Origin: JAQBQB01 sp963757185
Lineage (GTDB): Bacteria > Gemmatimonadota > Gemmatimonadetes > Gemmatimonadales > Gemmatimonadaceae
NCBI GenBank assembly: GCA_963757185.1
Contig: CAVWQI010000006.1
Span: 62,001 to 126,000 of the forward strand
DNA: 64,000 nucleotides
Reading direction: 5' to 3'
Translations under genes and position numbers: made by a program
Part shown: positions 17,364 to 25,963 of the stretch, piece by piece
How positions within the stretch are numbered: position 1 is the first letter of the stretch
How the letters are laid out: every line of letters begins with the position of its first letter
The notes under the pieces: generated by a model
What the model saw: only the letters and a program-made list of their open reading frames with translations
Told to the model about the DNA's origin: nothing
Databases searched by the model: none

Positions 17364-18865
17364 CGTCGCGCTCGCACGAACGGGATACCCGCGATCCGAA
17401 CCGCTGAAATCCCACCGACGCCGTCGGGCGTGAACGTCAGTGCGATCTGATCGCGCGGATTCGCGGCGTGCGTGCGGAAGGAATCGATGTCCCAATGATC
17501 CAACTCCACTTCGGGGTCGCTGACGACGCGCGCGCGTAGCTTGCCGGTCGCGTTCGTGACGGTGACGGTTCCATACGCCGAGTCGACGAACGTGCCGGCG
17601 TACTTCTCGATCGCGACCGACGCCGGGCGCTCTACATGCTGCGCCGCTTGTACCACCGGACCGGCACTCTGCCGCAGGCGAGCGAACAGCGCGCTGACCT
17701 CCGCGCTCCAGTCGCGCGCCGGGCCGGGGCCGGCGTTGTACAGGTCGAACGCGCGATACATGAGCGCGTGCCGAAGCTCGGCGTGATCGAGGTTCTCGAG
17801 GACGTACACGCCCAAGTGCTCGTTCGGCATGAGGCCGATGATCGCGCACATGCCGTCGATGCTGCCGGTGTGCATCCACACCTGCTGGCCGGCGTAGTTC
17901 TGGATGAACCAGCCGAAGCCGTAGCTGAAGAAATCGGGCCGCGAAAGCTGGAGTGCCGGATACTCCTCCATGGGCGCTTCAATCTGCGGCGTGATCAGCT
18001 CGCGAAACGTCGATGCCTTGATGAGACGCTTGGATCCGACGCGGCCGCTGTCGAGCACGAATCGCATCCACTTCGACATGTCGCTCACGCTCGACCACAC
18101 GGAGCCGGCCGGCGCGATGGCGTCGGTCGACCGCATCGGAACGGTCCGAATGCTGTCGTTGATCGCGTAGTGCGGTACGGCGACGTTCGGCTTGCCGCCG
18201 ATCTCGGACACCAGCGCTTCGGTCTCGTTCATGCCGAGCGGCCCGAAAATGCGCGAACGCACGAATGCCTCCCACGACATTCCGGACGCGCGCTCGACGA
18301 TGGTTCCACTCAGCGCATACATCACGTTCTGATACGACCAGTTCGACCGGAACGACGATTCCGGCTTGATGTATCGCAGCCCGTGAATGATCTGCGGCAT
18401 CGTGTAATGCCATCGTGCCCAGAACAGGTCCGTCCCGGGCAACCCGCTCCGGTGCGTGAGCAGGTCGCGGATGGTGAGCTCGCGCGTCGCGTACGGATCG
18501 TAGAGCTGGAGCTCGGGGATGTAATCGGTGACGTGATCGTCCCAGTGCAGCTTCCCCTCGTCGACGAGCATGGCGAGCGACGCCGACGTCATCGCCTTCG
18601 TCGTCGATCCGATCGCAAAGCGCGTGTGCTCATCGGCCGCCTGATTCTTGCCGATCTCGAGCACGCCGTAGCCTTTGGCGAAGACGAGCGAGTCGTCCTT
18701 CACGACCGCGATCGCGAGTGCCGGCACCTTCCAATCGTGGGCGGCCTGCGCCACGTACCGATCGAAGGCCGCCCAATCGGGCGCCCCCGCCGTGGACTTC
18801 TGACCGCCCGCGGCCGCCAGAGGAAGCGCGGCGAGCGCGGCGATCAAGAGCGCGTCATTTCGCAT
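17360..18865 (-). CDS. Serine hydrolase, beta-lactamase class C / D-aminopeptidase-like family
   Basis: The product has 501 residues with a signal peptide to about residue 20. The SxxK motif is STTK at 87-90 and the YxN motif is YQN at 178-180. A C-terminal DUF3471-like domain begins near IEKYAGTFVDSAYGTVTV. It is a clear paralogue of the gene at 2582-4177: blocks such as THRSG, WSYQN and FRSN/FRSK match in the same order. It lies between a CocE-type hydrolase, which it overlaps by 11 bases, and a D-aminoacylase, which it overlaps by four. A role on D-amino-acid peptides or esters outside the cytoplasm is a reasonable inference. Confidence 0.87.
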   Translation of the reverse strand: MRNDALLIAALAALPLAAAGGQKSTAGAPDWAAFDRYVAQAAHDWKVPALAIAVVKDDSLVFAKGYGVLEIGKNQAADEHTRFAIGSTTKAMTSASLAMLVDEGKLHWDDHVTDYIPELQLYDPYATRELTIRDLLTHRSGLPGTDLFWARWHYTMPQIIHGLRYIKPESSFRSNWSYQNVMYALSGTIVERASGMSWEAFVRSRIFGPLGMNETEALVSEIGGKPNVAVPHYAINDSIRTVPMRSTDAIAPAGSVWSSVSDMSKWMRFVLDSGRVGSKRLIKASTFRELITPQIEAPMEEYPALQLSRPDFFSYGFGWFIQNYAGQQVWMHTGSIDGMCAIIGLMPNEHLGVYVLENLDHAELRHALMYRAFDLYNAGPGPARDWSAEVSALFARLRQSAGPVVQAAQHVERPASVAIEKYAGTFVDSAYGTVTVTNATGKLRARVVSDPEVELDHWDIDSFRTHAANPRDQIALTFTPDGVGGISAVRIAGIPFVRARR

Positions 18866-20756
18866 TGGCGTTCACCACGGAAACCTGGACGTACGTCGCG
18901 GCGTCGGAGCTCCGGAAGATCCGATGCGTCTGGGCTTTGAAGTCGGAATCCTTCGCCTGGAATATGTTCGTCACGTACGTCTGCGGGTTCCGATCGATGA
19001 GCGGGAACCAGCTGCTCTGCACTTCGACCATGATGCGGTGTCCTTTGCGAAACTTGTAATCCTGCGTATGGAGGTCGACGACGTATTCGTCGACGTGATT
19101 CGGCGTGATCGCCTCGGGATGGTCGAAGCCCTTTCGGAAGCGCCCGCGAAAGACGTCGTTCGCGACCATGAGCTGGTAGCCGTTGAGCTTCGGGTCGGCT
19201 TGCCCCGTGTCCGGGTAAACGTCGATGAGCTTGACCACCCAGTCGGCGTCCGATCCGGTCGTCGACGCGAAAAGGTGCGCGGTGATGTCGCCCGCGATGG
19301 TGACGTCGGCATCCAGCGGGTCTGTCTGCCAACTGATCACGTCGGGACGATTGTCGAGAAAGCGCTGATCGTCGGTCAACCAGCGGGACCACGTCGAGCC
19401 TTGCCCGTAGGTCGGCAGGATCGGCCGCGGGCGATACGGCACCGGGTTCGCCGGATCGGACACGAACGAGTCGGCGGCGTTCGGCGAGCGATCGGCCGGG
19501 GGTGAGAACGACAGCTTGCGATCCGCCTGCACGTAGAGACGCCGAGGAGTCACGCCCGTCTTGAGCGGCCAGCTCGACCGCTTCTGCCACGTGTTCGATC
19601 CGCCCTCGAACACCGTCGCCTCCGGAAGACTCTGCGTGCCGATCCCCTTGAGCCAGTAGGCGAAGAACGGCGCGAGCACGCCGCGGCGATACTCGGGCGA
19701 CGTCTCCGATCCGAAGTCGACGTTGCCGAGCTGCCGGCCGCTCTGACCGCCCCAACCCCCGTGATTCCACGGACCGACGACGAGGAAGTTCAGATTCTTC
19801 GTGTCGTGCTTCTCGAGCAGCTCGTAGATCTTGATCGGGCCGTAGAAGTCTTCCTGGTCCCACCAACCCGCCACGCTCAGCGTCGGCACGGTGACGCGAT
19901 CGACATACGGCGCGACCGCTTGCTTCTGCCAGAACGAGTCGTAGCTGGGATGGTTGGCGAAGTCGTTCCAGCTGGGGATGTTCCCGTGCAAGTACGTCTC
20001 GTTGACGTGGGCCAGTGATCCCAGCTTGAGATACCAGTCGTACGTGTCGGAGTCGTTGAACGCGAACGCCGCGCGCTCCTTGTTGGTCTCCATCATCACG
20101 GCGTACTCGAACCCGTAGCTCAGCCGGAACGCGCCGTTGTGATGAAAGTCGTCGCCGATGAACATGTCGGCGGGCGAAGCCTGCGGAGACACAGCCTTGA
20201 GCGCGGGATGCGGGTCGAGCATCGCGACGACGGTGAGCCAGCCCGGGTACGACACGCCCATCATTCCCACGCGCCCGTTGTTGTGCGGAACGTTCTTGAT
20301 GAGCCAGTCGATCGTGTCGTAGGTGTCGGTGCTCTCGTCGATCGCCTTCGGATCCTTCTTGTCGCGCATCTGGCGGAGCATCACGAACTGTCCCTCGGAC
20401 TTGTACCGCCCGCGAATGTCCTGATGGACGAAGATGTAGCCGTCGCGCGCCAGCTCGGCGTACGAACTGCGGAACGTCGCTTCGGCCCCCTCGATGCCGT
20501 ACGGAGTGCGGGCCATGATGATCGGGAGATTGCCGGCGAATCCGCGCGGGACGAAGATGTTCGTGTGCAGCTTCACCCCGTCGCGCATGGCGACCATCGT
20601 CTCGGTCTTGTCGAACGTCGGGATCGGCGGCGTGCCCTCGGTGGCCGGCTGCTGGCCGGGCAACGCGATCGCGGGCAATGCGATCGCGGGCACCGTGAGT
20701 AGCACCAGGACCGCGGCGGTGCGGGACATTCGAGTGGCAGCTGTACTAAAAGGCAT
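18855..20756 (-). CDS. CocE/NonD-family alpha/beta hydrolase (X-Pro dipeptidyl-peptidase S15-like)
   Basis: From the ATG at 20756 the product has 633 residues. A later ATG at 20729 is a possible start. A signal peptide with the duplicated AIALPAIALP stretch precedes an alpha/beta-hydrolase domain with the nucleophile S169 in GMMGVSYPGW and the oxyanion residues in ARTPYG. A C-terminal jelly-roll domain (PLDADVTIAGDITAHLF, GHRIMVEVQSSWFP) is standard for S15/CocE enzymes. Family members cleave acyl esters, beta-lactam side-chain amides or X-Pro dipeptides. It leads the three-gene minus-strand run and is divergent from the gene at 20855. Confidence 0.92.
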   Translation of the reverse strand: MPFSTAATRMSRTAAVLVLLTVPAIALPAIALPGQQPATEGTPPIPTFDKTETMVAMRDGVKLHTNIFVPRGFAGNLPIIMARTPYGIEGAEATFRSSYAELARDGYIFVHQDIRGRYKSEGQFVMLRQMRDKKDPKAIDESTDTYDTIDWLIKNVPHNNGRVGMMGVSYPGWLTVVAMLDPHPALKAVSPQASPADMFIGDDFHHNGAFRLSYGFEYAVMMETNKERAAFAFNDSDTYDWYLKLGSLAHVNETYLHGNIPSWNDFANHPSYDSFWQKQAVAPYVDRVTVPTLSVAGWWDQEDFYGPIKIYELLEKHDTKNLNFLVVGPWNHGGWGGQSGRQLGNVDFGSETSPEYRRGVLAPFFAYWLKGIGTQSLPEATVFEGGSNTWQKRSSWPLKTGVTPRRLYVQADRKLSFSPPADRSPNAADSFVSDPANPVPYRPRPILPTYGQGSTWSRWLTDDQRFLDNRPDVISWQTDPLDADVTIAGDITAHLFASTTGSDADWVVKLIDVYPDTGQADPKLNGYQLMVANDVFRGRFRKGFDHPEAITPNHVDEYVVDLHTQDYKFRKGHRIMVEVQSSWFPLIDRNPQTYVTNIFQAKDSDFKAQTHRIFRSSDAATYVQVSVVNANAK

Positions 20757-20854
20757 CGGGAGCTCTGTCGGTGGTGGCGGACCCGGCGATTGTACACCAA
20801 AGTGGTAGACCGCACAACTGCATTCCGCGGGATAAAATCCTCCGAGGACCGACC

Positions 20855-21637
20855 ATGGCACAGGACCTTGAACGCGACGTCCGCTTCCTCAAGCGATACG
20901 CGGTCGTCATGACGGCATTCGCCGTCGTCGCGACGACCGGCGCTTTCACCCGCGGTGCCCACGAGAAGTTCACCGAGATCGACGTCGAGCGAATCAACGT
21001 CGTCGAGCCGAACGGTCACTATAGAATGGTGCTCTCCAACCGGCCGCGGTCGATCGGACCCGTTTACAAGGGAAAGCCGTTCGGGTACGCGGGAGGTGGC
21101 CGTCCCGGCATCATCTTCTTCAACGACGAAGGCACCGAGAATGGAGGACTCACGTTCACCGGCAGCACGTGCACGGACACGATCTCGGTCACGACCGGGC
21201 GAAGGTGCGGGCCGGGCACGTACCAGGCATCCACCCACATGTCGTTCGACCAGTTCAATTCCGATCAGGTGCTGAACCTCGACTACCGCGAGGACAACGG
21301 CGGGCGCCTCGTCGGGATCAGCATGGCCGACCGCGCGAACGTCGACATCCACGATCTGGTGACGGAGAGAGACTCCATCATGAAGATGGCCGACACCATT
21401 GCCCGGAAGGCCGCGCTCGCAAAGTGGCAGGGGCCACGCAACGGAGTCCCACTCTTGGCCGAGCGATTGTTCATTGGCCGCAACGCCGACAAGTCGGCCA
21501 TCCTCAACCTGCGCGACCCGAACGGCCGCCCTCGCCTGCGACTACTCGTGGATTCGCTCGGCGCGCCGCGCATCGAGTTCCTCAACGAGACAGGCCAAGT
21601 GACGTATTCGCTGACCGACGCCGGCCAACGGCGCTGA
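20855..21637 (+). CDS. Membrane-anchored protein of unknown function
   Basis: The product has 260 residues from the ATG at 20855, preceded by GAGG. One N-terminal membrane segment (RYAVVMTAFAVVATTGAFT) is followed by an extracytoplasmic domain. This begins EIDVERINVVEPNGHYRMVL and ends with LNLRDPNGRPRLRLLVDSLG, two stretches that look like the same short beta-repeat (V/L-x-x-PNGxxRM/RLxL). I do not recognise a named family. It is divergent from the CocE hydrolase gene with a 98-base shared upstream region. Confidence 0.8.
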   Translation: MAQDLERDVRFLKRYAVVMTAFAVVATTGAFTRGAHEKFTEIDVERINVVEPNGHYRMVLSNRPRSIGPVYKGKPFGYAGGGRPGIIFFNDEGTENGGLTFTGSTCTDTISVTTGRRCGPGTYQASTHMSFDQFNSDQVLNLDYREDNGGRLVGISMADRANVDIHDLVTERDSIMKMADTIARKAALAKWQGPRNGVPLLAERLFIGRNADKSAILNLRDPNGRPRLRLLVDSLGAPRIEFLNETGQVTYSLTDAGQRR

Positions 21638-21803
21638 TCAACCCGGCTGAACCGCTGAGGATCGCGCGCCGCCGATAAAAGGCCTACGCGAGGCACTTGG
21701 GTCCGCGATACTCGGCGTCGTTTGGCACCGGAGGTGCGTTGCTCACTCACGGGAAAGTGGACCTTCGTCTACCGCGGCTCGCTGCCGCGTGGGGAGGTAT
21801 GTG

Positions 21804-22484
21804 ATGAGCACGTCAATGATCATAGGAATCATCGTCGCGGCGGCGGTCGTCGTCTTGGGCGTCGCTTGGTACGTCGAAATGCGACGTCATCGGACCAGCA
21901 CGCTTCGCGAACAATACGGAAGCGAGTACGACCGCACCGTTCGCCATGCCAGCAACCGGCGGGTCGCGGAAGCCGAGCTCGCCAAACGAAAAGAGCGCGT
22001 CGAAAATCTCGACATTCGTCCGCTCCTCGCCGAGCAGCGCGAGCTGTACGACCAGCAGTGGCACGACCTTCAGGAAATGTTCGTCGACGATCCCGGCGGA
22101 GCGGTGAACCACGCCGACTCGCTGGTGATGGACGTCATGCGAACGCGTGGCTACCCCGTGGCGAATTTCGAGCAACGCGCCGCGGATCTGTCCGTGCACC
22201 ACGCGCGCTTCGTGCGGAACTATCGCGCGGCGCGTGACGTTGCCGAACGCCATCGTCGCGGCGCCGCTACGACGGAAGAGCTCCGACGCGCGATGGTCTA
22301 CTATCACGAGATGTTCGAGGACCTGCTCGGCCCCGAGCCGACCATGAGCGACCGGCCGGTCGAGATGACGGTTGCGCGTGAAGTTTCGCCGCCGCCGCCG
22401 GTGCGCGAACAGCCCGTACGTCCGGACCGTCCGACCAGAGACGCGCTTCCGGTCGACGACGAAGTTCGAGACGAAGTTCGATAG
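21804..22484 (+). CDS. Single-pass membrane protein of unknown function
   Basis: The product has 226 residues. The ATG at 21804 is chosen because GGGGAGG lies six bases before it. One N-terminal membrane segment (MIIGIIVAAAVVVLGVAWYV) precedes a charged helical cytoplasmic-type domain (REQYGSEYDRTVRHASNRR, AELAKRKERVENLDI) with a probable coiled coil. The tail is rich in Pro and Arg. Proteins of this build occur beside stress or general-envelope genes, but I cannot assign a function. It ends at a long hairpin shared with the convergent permease gene. Confidence 0.8.
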   Translation: MSTSMIIGIIVAAAVVVLGVAWYVEMRRHRTSTLREQYGSEYDRTVRHASNRRVAEAELAKRKERVENLDIRPLLAEQRELYDQQWHDLQEMFVDDPGGAVNHADSLVMDVMRTRGYPVANFEQRAADLSVHHARFVRNYRAARDVAERHRRGAATTEELRRAMVYYHEMFEDLLGPEPTMSDRPVEMTVAREVSPPPPVREQPVRPDRPTRDALPVDDEVRDEVR

Positions 22485-22558
22485 GTAGGCTTGGTCAGAG
22501 CTGCGTGAGCGGTGTTCGCCGGGACCAAACCCCGGCTCACCGCTCCCAGCTCCTACCT
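22483..22558. terminator. Long hairpin between convergent genes (probable two-way terminator)
   Basis: Paired blocks in order are AGGTAGG/CCTACCT, AGCTG/CAGCT, GAGCGGTG/CACCGCTC and CCGGG/CCCGG around an ACCAAA loop. The structure starts on the stop codon of the gene at 21804 and ends six bases before the stop of the permease. No T-run is present. Confidence 0.6.
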
Positions 22559-22563
22559 GTTCG

Positions 22564-24978
22564 CTACTCGAACCTCAGCGCCTCTACGGGATCCACTTTC
22601 GCGGCTCGTCTCGCCGGAACGTAGCTCGCCACCAGCGCGATCATCGTCAACAGCAGCGCGACGCCCACGAAGCTCACCGGATCGAATGGGGACACGCCGT
22701 AGAGCAGCGTCCTTAGGAATCGCGTGACTCCGAGGCCACCGGCCAGACCAATCAGCACACCGAGGCCGCCGAGCATCGCGCCGTGCCCGACGATCAGCCG
22801 CACTACGTCGCCTCGCTGCGCGCCCAGCGCCACGCGAACGCCGATCTCTTGCGTCCGTTGCGACACGGCGTACGAGATCACGCCGTACACGCCGATCGCC
22901 GCGAGGACCACCGCGATCGCGGCGAACACGCCGAACAGCTTTCCGTACAGCGCCTGTTGCCAGTACGACCGCGTGATGCTGGCGTCCATGCTCATTACGC
23001 GGTACGCGGGTAGCAGTGGATCCGCCTGCTTGATCGCGCCGAGCACCGTGTTCGTGATCTTCGACGGATCGCCTTGCGCGCGCACCACGATCGATGCCGT
23101 GCTCCATCCACCCTGACGGTACGGCATGTAGCCTTGGAGGTCCGGCGTCGATGTGAGCTGCTTGTGCTTGATGTCCGCGGCGACGCCAATGATCGTGATC
23201 CAGCGCTTCACCGTGTCGGTGACGCTGCCGAACTTGAAACGCTTCCCGATCGCATCTCCCTTCGGCCAGAACTTGTTCGCCATGTACTCGTTGACCACCG
23301 CGACGCGACCCGTCACGCCCGAGTCGGCCCACTCCTGCTGCGTGAACATGCGCCCGCGCCGGAGCGGGATGCGCATCGTCTCCAGATAGCGCGGCGAGAC
23401 CCAGCGGATCTCGAGCAGCGGTTCCTGGCCGAGCGGCGTCGGTTGGTCCTCGATCGTGAAGAAGCTGTTGTTGTTGTTGCCGCTCAGCGGAATGTTGTTC
23501 GTTGTGGCCGCCGAGACGACGCCCGGCCGCTGGTTCACGTCGGCCAGAAAGCGATCCCAGAAGGCGAAGCGCTTGTACGTCGAGTCGTACTGTGGACCGC
23601 TCAGCGTCAGGCGCATCGTGAGCAAGCCCTCGGCGTCGAAGCCGGGCTTGATGCTCTGCAACCCGAGAAAGCTCCGAATCAGGAGCGCCGCGCCGACGAG
23701 CAGAACGAGCGACAGCGCGACCTCCGCCACGACAAGGCTGCTGCGCAACCGCTGTCGCGCACGCCCGGCGCTCGCGCCGCGCGCGCCCGAATCACGCAGC
23801 GTCTCGTTGAGGTTCGGGTTCGACGACTGGAGCGCCGGCACGATGCCGAACAGCAAGCCGGTCGTTACCGCGACAGCCGCCGTGAAGAGGAGCACTTGGC
23901 CGTCGATCGTGAAGCGCATCCAGAATGGAATGCCGTTCAGAATGCTCGCCTTGATCCATTGCAGCAGCGCGTACGCGAACCCCACGCCCAGCGTCGCGCC
24001 GCCCAGCGCGACGAGCACGCTCTCCGTGAGCAGTTGCCGCACAACGCGCCAACCCTCGGCGCCGAGGGCGACGCGCACCGCCATCTCCTTGGACCGCGCG
24101 GTCGCGCGGGCGAGCAGGAGATTCGCGACGTTCGCGCAGGCGATGAGCAGCACGAACGCGACCGACGCCATCATGATGAGTAGAACCGGCCGAATGTTGC
24201 CGACCTGAAAGTCACGCAGCGTCTGGACGTCCACGCCCCAGCCCGTGTTCGACTGCGGATACTGCGCTTCGATCGTCGCGGCGATGCGCCGGAGATCCGT
24301 TTGCGCTTGATCGAGCGTGATGGCTGGCTTGAGGCGGCCGATCACTTGCCAGGAGTGATTACCGCGGTTTTTCATCGGATCCAGCTGCATCGTCGTCCAG
24401 GCCTGCGCCGCACTCGGGAACTCGAAGTCCGGCGGCATCACACCGATGATCGTGTTCTTCACGCCATCGACGAGGATCTCCTGGCCGAGGATGTCCCGGC
24501 GGCCGGCGAACCGATCGTGCCAGAGACGGTCGCCGAGAATGATCACGTTCGGCCCGCCCACTCGGTCTTCGTCTTCCTTGAAGTCCCGGCCCAGCGCCGG
24601 TGAAACGCCGAGCGTGCGAAACATCGTCCACGAGACGTTGCCGCCGGGGACGAATTCGGCGCCGCCGTTGCTCGCCAGGTTGTAGGACGTTCCCGTGTAG
24701 ATGCCGACGTTGGACAGCGACCGATTGTCCGCCTGCCAACTGCGGAAGTTCGGGTACGAGACGGTGTTCATGTGCCAGCCGCGTCTCGCGTTCGCCTCGC
24801 CGATCGCGACGAGCGCGTCGGGGTTCTGGTACGGGAAGGGACGTAGCAGCATCGCGCGCACGCAGCTGAAAATCGTCGCGTTGACGCCAATGCCCAGCGC
24901 GAGGCAGAGAACGGCGGTGACAGTGAACGCCGGAGCCTTGACCAGCGTTCGAATCGCGAACCGAATGTCCTGGAGCAT
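22564..24978 (-). CDS. Orphan FtsX/MacB-type ABC permease (ADOP family, short form)
   Basis: The product has 804 residues. TM1 (FTVTAVLCLALGIGVNATIF) is followed by a MacB-like periplasmic domain (VSYPNFRSWQADNRSL to about residue 245). Two FtsX membrane domains follow: MIMASVAFVLLIACANVANLLLARATARSKEMAVRVALGA, given here in parts as LLIACANVANLLLARATAR and KEMAVRVALGA, and a C-terminal copy with TQEIGVRVALGAQRGDVVRL. The two copies are the hallmark of acidobacterial-type duplicated orphan permeases. No ATPase gene lies nearby. The family is linked to lipoprotein or small-molecule efflux by analogy with MacB. Unlike the copy at 25964, it lacks the N-terminal PadR-linked extension. Confidence 0.92.
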   Translation of the reverse strand: MLQDIRFAIRTLVKAPAFTVTAVLCLALGIGVNATIFSCVRAMLLRPFPYQNPDALVAIGEANARRGWHMNTVSYPNFRSWQADNRSLSNVGIYTGTSYNLASNGGAEFVPGGNVSWTMFRTLGVSPALGRDFKEDEDRVGGPNVIILGDRLWHDRFAGRRDILGQEILVDGVKNTIIGVMPPDFEFPSAAQAWTTMQLDPMKNRGNHSWQVIGRLKPAITLDQAQTDLRRIAATIEAQYPQSNTGWGVDVQTLRDFQVGNIRPVLLIMMASVAFVLLIACANVANLLLARATARSKEMAVRVALGAEGWRVVRQLLTESVLVALGGATLGVGFAYALLQWIKASILNGIPFWMRFTIDGQVLLFTAAVAVTTGLLFGIVPALQSSNPNLNETLRDSGARGASAGRARQRLRSSLVVAEVALSLVLLVGAALLIRSFLGLQSIKPGFDAEGLLTMRLTLSGPQYDSTYKRFAFWDRFLADVNQRPGVVSAATTNNIPLSGNNNNSFFTIEDQPTPLGQEPLLEIRWVSPRYLETMRIPLRRGRMFTQQEWADSGVTGRVAVVNEYMANKFWPKGDAIGKRFKFGSVTDTVKRWITIIGVAADIKHKQLTSTPDLQGYMPYRQGGWSTASIVVRAQGDPSKITNTVLGAIKQADPLLPAYRVMSMDASITRSYWQQALYGKLFGVFAAIAVVLAAIGVYGVISYAVSQRTQEIGVRVALGAQRGDVVRLIVGHGAMLGGLGVLIGLAGGLGVTRFLRTLLYGVSPFDPVSFVGVALLLTMIALVASYVPARRAAKVDPVEALRFE

Positions 24979-25050
24979 GAGCGAGCGGTGAGAGGGAGGG
25001 AGCCGCTCGCTCAGACAGTCGGCGTTGACGCTTGGTTTGCGTCGCAGGGT

Positions 25051-25437
25051 CTACGGCCGCCGGTTTTCCAGAATCGACAGGTAGTTCCCGGCCGGATCCT
25101 TGAACCAGGCGATCTTCGGTCCGCCCGTGCGATGGACTCCTTTGTCGTCGGTGGCGACGTCGCCGTCCTTGTAGACCTCGAACTTCACCCCGCGATCGGC
25201 CAGCTGATCCACGGCCCGATCCACGTCGTCAACGGGGAAGTTCAGAATCGTGAACGTCGCCGGCTCGTGGTTCGGCTTCTCGTAGACGAAGACGCGGGTG
25301 TCGTCGTCCAGCCGAAGCTCCAGCTGGTCCATAGGGGCGTCCGAGACGTCGAGCTCGAGCGTGTCGTGGTAGAACCTTCTCGCCTCTTCGAGGTCGTTCA
25401 CGGAAAAGCCGGAAAACGGTTTGGCGTGTTTGAACAT
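25051..25437 (-). CDS. VOC-superfamily (glyoxalase/bleomycin-resistance-like) protein
   Basis: The product has 128 residues from the ATG at 25437, preceded by GGAG. It has the beta-alpha-beta-beta-beta arrangement of a VOC module: SGFSVNDLEEARRFYHDTL, ELRLDDDTRVFVYEKPNHEP, FTILNFPVDDVDRAVDQLADRG given here as ILNFPVDDVDRAVDQL, and FKDPAGNYLSIL at the end. Such proteins are metal-dependent dioxygenases, isomerases or drug-binding proteins. The metal ligands are not certain here and no substrate can be proposed. It is divergent from the PadR gene. Confidence 0.85.
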   Translation of the reverse strand: MFKHAKPFSGFSVNDLEEARRFYHDTLELDVSDAPMDQLELRLDDDTRVFVYEKPNHEPATFTILNFPVDDVDRAVDQLADRGVKFEVYKDGDVATDDKGVHRTGGPKIAWFKDPAGNYLSILENRRP

Positions 25438-25597
25438 GGGCGGCTCCTGTGGTGGCGTGGGAGGACTGCGCAATCGAGACCCGTGGCCCGCTCGCCCGCA
25501 AAATCCGTACACGTCGCGTCTCGCCGCGCGGGCATCTACGAATTGATACTGCAACAGATGCCGCGGCGATGGCCAGACAACCTTTTTGCTCTTCCTC

Positions 25598-25615
25598 GTG
25601 TCTACCCCTAGACAC
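25598..25615. promoter_or_regulatory. Inverted-repeat operator upstream of padR-type gene
   Basis: GTGTCTACCCCTAGACAC has two perfect 7-base arms and a 4-base spacer. It lies 13 bases before the PadR start codon. PadR proteins bind dyad sites in their own promoters, so this is the likely autoregulatory operator for the PadR-permease pair. A CTAG at its right edge extends the dyad weakly. Confidence 0.6.
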
Positions 25616-25628
25616 TAGGAGGAGATGC

Positions 25629-25955
25629 ATGCCGCTGCTCAAGGGGACGCTCGACCCGCTCGTGCTCAAGACGTTGTCCTGGACGCCGATGCACGCGTTC
25701 GAGATTACGACGTGGATCGAGGAGCGCTCCGCCGGACGCGTCGCGGTCGACGACGCCGCGATGCTCCAGGCGCTCCACCGCATGGAAGAACGCCGGCTGA
25801 TCGCCGCCGAATGGGGAGTGACGAAGAACGGCCGCCGCGCGCGCTACTACCGCATCACCCCCGCCGGACGCACGCACCTGCGCGCCGAGTCCGCGCGGCT
25901 CGTCGATCACCTCGACGCCGTCGTCTCCATCCTCGGCGCCAAGTCGGCCAAGTAG
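25629..25955 (+). CDS. PadR-family transcriptional regulator
   Basis: The product has 108 residues and starts MPLLKGTLDPLVLKTL, the standard opening of the PadR proteins that accompany orphan permeases. It contains a winged helix (MHAFEITTWIEERSAGRV; ALHRMEERRLIAAEWG; RARYYRITPAGRTHL). GGAGG lies just before the ATG. The permease gene starts eight bases after its stop, so the two form an operon, with the inverted repeat at 25598-25615 as the likely operator. These regulators generally act as ligand-controlled repressors of efflux-type genes. Confidence 0.92.
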   Translation: MPLLKGTLDPLVLKTLSWTPMHAFEITTWIEERSAGRVAVDDAAMLQALHRMEERRLIAAEWGVTKNGRRARYYRITPAGRTHLRAESARLVDHLDAVVSILGAKSAK

Positions 25956-25963
25956 TTCAACCG

